Assembly (NCBI GenBank): GCA_905221605.1
Contig: CAJNDS010002672.1
Location: 256,520 to 320,519 of the forward strand
Direction: 5' to 3'
From: Symbiodinium natans
Taxonomy: Eukaryota; Sar; Dinophyceae; Suessiales; Symbiodiniaceae
DNA: 64,000 nucleotides
A model generated the notes under the pieces. That model did no database searches. It was not told the DNA's origin and saw nothing but the letters and a program-made list of their open reading frames with translations. Made by a program: the position numbers and the translations under genes. Positions 60,961 through 64,000 of the stretch are shown here, piece by piece. Within the stretch, counting starts at the first letter, position 1. Each line of letters opens with the position of its first letter.

Positions 60961-63237
60961 ATGGCCTTGTGCACCATCCACGCGTACTTTCAGGTGTTGG
61001 ACGAGGCAAAGGCCATGTCCGTCATGAAGGATTTCATCGAGAGCACCAAGGCAGGGGGGTTCAAACACGCACTTGTAGCATGTGAGTTACTACGCATTTC
61101 AGGGCTACAGCCATCAAGATTCTTGCCCTCCTTGTGAGGCTGAGAAAGGCTGCCTGTGGTATGCCTGGGACAGAGCCGGTGACAAGCTCTTCTGCAATGA
61201 GGCCTATGCGGATGCGCAGGCCGTGCTTACCCACATGGAGACTTTGGGGAAGGTGGGCAACTTCGATGGCGCCGCCAAGCTCACCAGCATCGAGTTCCAC
61301 GGCCCCTCAGTCGAGCTCGAGAAGCTGCGGGACACCGCCAAGGCCGTGAACGCCGTGATGTTCACCGAGGACCAGAATGCCAGCTTCATGCACCCAATGG
61401 CCCCGGGAGCGGCCACGGCGGCGGCCCCTGCATCGCTGTGCACGGTGCATGCATACTACGACCTGACGGATGAGGGCAAGGCGGAGCCCGTGCTGGCCGA
61501 CCTGGCGGCGAAGACGAAGACGGAGAAGGGATGCGTCTACTATGGCTGGACCAAGGCGGGTGACACGCTCTTCTGCCGCGAGGGCTACTTGGACAGCGAG
61601 GCCGTGCTGGCCCACCTCAGCAACGTCGCCTCCTGCAACGGCCTTGCCACCTGCACACGGCTCCGGCGCCTTGAGATCCATGGCCCGGCCCCTCAGCTCG
61701 AAAAGCTCCGAAAGCCTGCGGAGCAGATGAAAGCCCAGTGCTTCGAGCGCCACGCGGGGTTCCAGCGCGTGGAGATGGCCACAGCCGTCAAGGCCTCACC
61801 GGTGGGCGGCCTCCGGTTGGGCGGAAGCGTGCTGCGCGACTTCTGCTCAATCCATGCTTACTACAAGGTGACGGACGAGGCATCTCTGGGCGGCCTCCTT
61901 GCGAAGTTTGAGGCGAGGACGAAGGCTGAAGCAGGCTGCCTCTGGTATGCCTGGGACCGGGCAGGCGACCGGCTCTTCTGCAACGAGGCCTACGCCAGTG
62001 CTGAGGCGCTCTTGGCCCACGTGCAGCATTTGGAGAAGGTGGGCTCCTTACAGGGTGCCGCCAAGCTCACGGACATCGAGTTCCATGGGCCCTCGGCAGA
62101 GTTGGAGAAGGTCATGGGCACTGCAAAGAAGCTCGGGGCTGCCCTCTTTGCTTTGGAGTCCGATGTGAACTTCAAGCCCGTGGACCTCCGCCCAGAGGGC
62201 CAGCCCGCCGACCTCTGCACCATGCACGCCTACTTCAACGTGGAGGATGGCGAAGCATGTTGAAGCCACCCTATGTAGTTCCCTCTATAAAGGACACCCC
62301 TCTCCGCCCTTTCCCAAGAGTGCCCTTTCCTAAAATGCTTGTGGCGTATTGTCTTGGCTTGAATTCTGCGGAGGATGAGTCGGGCGTGAAGGGCGCGCTC
62401 TCGGAGCTGGTGCAGAAGTCCCGCGCTGAGGAGAGCTGCATCTACTACGGCTGGACCCGCGCGGGGTCGAAGCTCTTCTGTCGGGAGGGCTACACCAGCG
62501 CGGATGGCATCCTGGCCCACCTGGTGAATGTCTCCACCTGCGGCGGCCTCACGAAGTTTGCCAAGCCCTATCGCATCGAGATCCATGGGCCCAAGGCTGA
62601 GATTGCCAAGCTCAAGGACACGGCCGACAAGATGGGTGCAGTCTGCTACGAAAGAAGCTCGGGCTTTCAGCACTTCCAGGCCAAAGCATCGCTGGCTCTT
62701 GCCAGAACCGGAGGTGATGGCCTGGAGCAGCTCAAGAAGATGTTCCTGAGGTTGGCCTCGGTGCTGAAGTACTTCGGCCTCGGGGGGCATGCGGTGGAGA
62801 TCTTCCTGGCGCTCATCGGCAGGCTCGCCTACCCTAAACCCTAAACCCTAAACCCTAAACCCTAAACCCTAAACCCTAAACCCTAAACCACATGAACCCG
62901 AAAAGGCTCCTGCGGCGTAGGCTGACGCTCTTCCGGGCCCGGTGGATGAACCTCGCCGCCAGCTTCCTGATCATCGCGGGGCACCTTGCAGAGCAGAGCA
63001 AGCAGCAGGAGGAGACCCGAGGGGTCCTTACATCCCCCTAATTTATTTTTCCCTAAATTCTTATAATTACCCTTTAAGAAGGATGTACGTAGGTTACCTA
63101 ACTTTTATAATTACCCTTTAAGAAGGACGTAAGTAGGGTACCTACCTTGCAGTGAGGAGACCCATCAGTACCTCGACCGCATCGCCATCCTGGAGACGCA
63201 GCTCTTACGGCTGCAGGTCCGCGAGAAGGCGCAATGA
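60961..63237 (+). CDS. Four-repeat ABM (antibiotic-biosynthesis monooxygenase-like) protein, five exons
   Basis: Exons 60961-61050, 61139-62245, 62374-62822, 62906-63011 and 63157-63237 join to 1833 nt, a 610-residue protein ending in TGA. The ATG lies in GCCATGG. Four repeats of about 115-120 residues each carry the pattern LCT(I/V/M)HAY(F/Y), then KGC(L/V)(W/Y)Y(A/G)W, then (D/K)(L/R)LFC(N/R)E(A/G)Y, then IE(F/I)HGP, typical of the dimeric alpha-beta-barrel ABM/YgiN fold. Such domains act as quinol or heme monooxygenases or simply as small-ligand barrels; substrate unknown. The C-terminus adds a hydrophobic helix (WMNLAASFLIIAGHL) and a coiled coil (YLDRIAILETQLLRLQV). All four introns have GC or GA donors. 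Repeats alternate two types: 1 and 3 (WYAWDRAGD), 2 and 4 (YYGWT(K/R)AG), suggesting duplication of a pair. Confidence 0.85.
61051..61138 (+). other. ABM gene intron 1, GC-AG
   Basis: Frame and repeat alignment (STK|AEKGCLWY) place the donor at GCAG and the acceptor at TGTGAG. The exon 2 start GCTG resembles the donor GCAG. Confidence 0.8.
62246..62373 (+). other. ABM gene intron 2, GA-AG, with 8-bp direct repeat
   Basis: GGAGGATG spans both junctions (62242-62249 and 62370-62377). Splicing GAG|gatg...gag|GAT gives NVEDESG, matching the other repeats. The donor is GA. Confidence 0.8.
62823..62905 (+). other. ABM gene intron 3: an 83-bp intron made of telomeric repeat
   Basis: After GCTCGCCTA the intron is nine CCCTAAA units and a short tail ending AAAAG. 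AGGCTC spans both junctions, so the donor is GC and the acceptor AG. Splicing gives GRLLRRRLTLF in frame. Confidence 0.8.
63012..63156 (+). other. ABM gene intron 4, GA-AG, with 10-bp direct repeat and internal duplication
   Basis: GAGGAGACCC spans both junctions (63009-63018 and 63154-63163). Inside, TTATAATTACCCTTTAAGAA occurs twice (about 63060 and 63103), each followed by a GTA(C/A)GTAGG-like piece. Splicing gives QQEETHQYL. Confidence 0.82.
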
Positions 63238-64000
63238 GCCGACCTCGCGGGCGCTGCTCCGAGAAACTTTTTGTGTAGCGTAGAGGGATCAGGGGGGGGA
63301 GCCACAAGGCTGGGTCTGAATCTCCAGTTCTCTTTTGTGAAGCCGGTTTTGGTGGATTGAGGGGTGGGAAGGAGGTCTAGGGTTTAGGGTTTAGGGTTTA
63401 GGGTTTAGGGTTTAGGGTTCAGGGTTCAGGGTTCAGGGTTTAGGGTTTAGGGTTTCAAGGACAGCTCCATGATGGCATGGCGCGGCACGACGTTTCAGCG
63501 AGCGCGCCTGTCAAATCAGCGAGAGCTGAAACAAACCTTCGACATAAGATATTTCTTCACGAAAAGTTCTATGTTTAAGAAATACAGTACGATAGCAATG
63601 TTTACATAGTTGTTTGTTCTTCGGTGGGTCGAGGGATAGGTCGATCTTGAAGAAATTGTATTGTTTACTTAATGATAAGGTCTTCGGTGGATCGCTATTT
63701 GTGTGAGGCATGGTAAGATGCATGATTTGTTGCCACCGGTTTTTGCTTGATTGTCAAAGATGCGAAGGAGCACGATGTGTTGCCTCCAATTTGTGTTTGC
63801 TTGCCAAATAGATGAAGTAATCAATATACATCACATTTCGTATCTCGTATCACGATTTATCGGTATACGGAGTTGTCAGGGGCCCGACCTGAATTTGAAT
63901 CAATTGGACTACTATTATCTGATCCGTATCTTCGTCCCGCTGATGTCTTGGTATGACGATCCCTTCTATCGTCGTTTCTTCTTGACGACAATTCCCACGA
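63238..64000. other. Downstream region
   Basis: A TTTAGGG/TTCAGGG array (63376-63455) follows the ABM gene. From 63500 the sequence is AT-richer with no telomeric units, and contains a near-duplicate pair TCTTCGGTGGGTCGA / TCTTCGGTGGATCG and TGTTGCC(A/T)CC motifs. No gene is supported. Confidence 0.5.
63376..63455. repeat. TTTAGGG/TTCAGGG array
   Basis: G-rich units including three consecutive TTCAGGG variants. Confidence 0.93.

Overview
This window looks like nuclear DNA of a dinoflagellate. The reasons are: (i) dozens of short interstitial arrays of the CCCTAAA/TTTAGGG telomere-type heptamer, in both orientations; (ii) split genes whose introns often use GC or GA instead of GT as donor and have AG|G-like acceptors; (iii) short introner-like insertions with target-site duplications at splice sites; (iv) a GC-rich, very long Ty3-like LTR retrotransposon. 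The genus cannot be fixed from the sequence. I see no rRNA, tRNA, CRISPR array or prokaryotic operon.

Layout. 1-5810: telomere-heptamer arrays, microsatellites and a few possible orphan exons. 5811-13787 (+): an SLC35F6-like drug/metabolite-transporter gene of about 14 short exons whose introns hold telomeric arrays and introner elements. 13792-15539: spacer with one possible exon and an AT microsatellite. 15540-44594 (-): an LTR retrotransposon with 300-bp LTRs that read as identical, inserted into that microsatellite with an ATAC duplication. 44595-60960: a long low-coding stretch with many heptamer arrays, microsatellites, palindromic MITE-like copies and scattered unassigned exon-like pieces. 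60961-63237 (+): a five-exon gene for a protein of four antibiotic-biosynthesis-monooxygenase-like (ABM) repeats. 63238-64000: an array, then unassigned AT-richer DNA.

The retroelement is the main object. A run of exactly 100 N (30227-30326) splits it. The sequence left of the gap (18284-30226) and right of the gap (30327-42256) is the same ~11.94 kb, so the internal duplication is most simply two overlapping contig ends that were not merged. Merged, the element is about 17.0 kb. Read 5' to 3' on the minus strand it is: LTR, primer-binding site, leader ORF, Gag, then an ORF with two CCCH zinc fingers, a protease-like segment, RT thumb/connection, RNase H and integrase, then by a probable -1 frameshift an ORF with the RT fingers and palm (YVDD), then an accessory ORF, polypurine tract and LTR. 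The reverse transcriptase is thus permuted: its palm lies after the integrase while its thumb and RNase H lie before it, and both contigs show this independently. The accessory ORF joins an RNA 2'-phosphotransferase (Tpt1/KptA) domain, several zinc fingers, a SWIM-like finger, one membrane segment and a phospholipase-D-type HKD domain resembling Zucchini/PLD6. I know of no described retroelement with this combination.

The second theme is intron birth. Several introns consist of a short inverted-repeat element or a telomeric array, bounded by direct repeats of 4-20 bp that supply or sit beside the splice sites.
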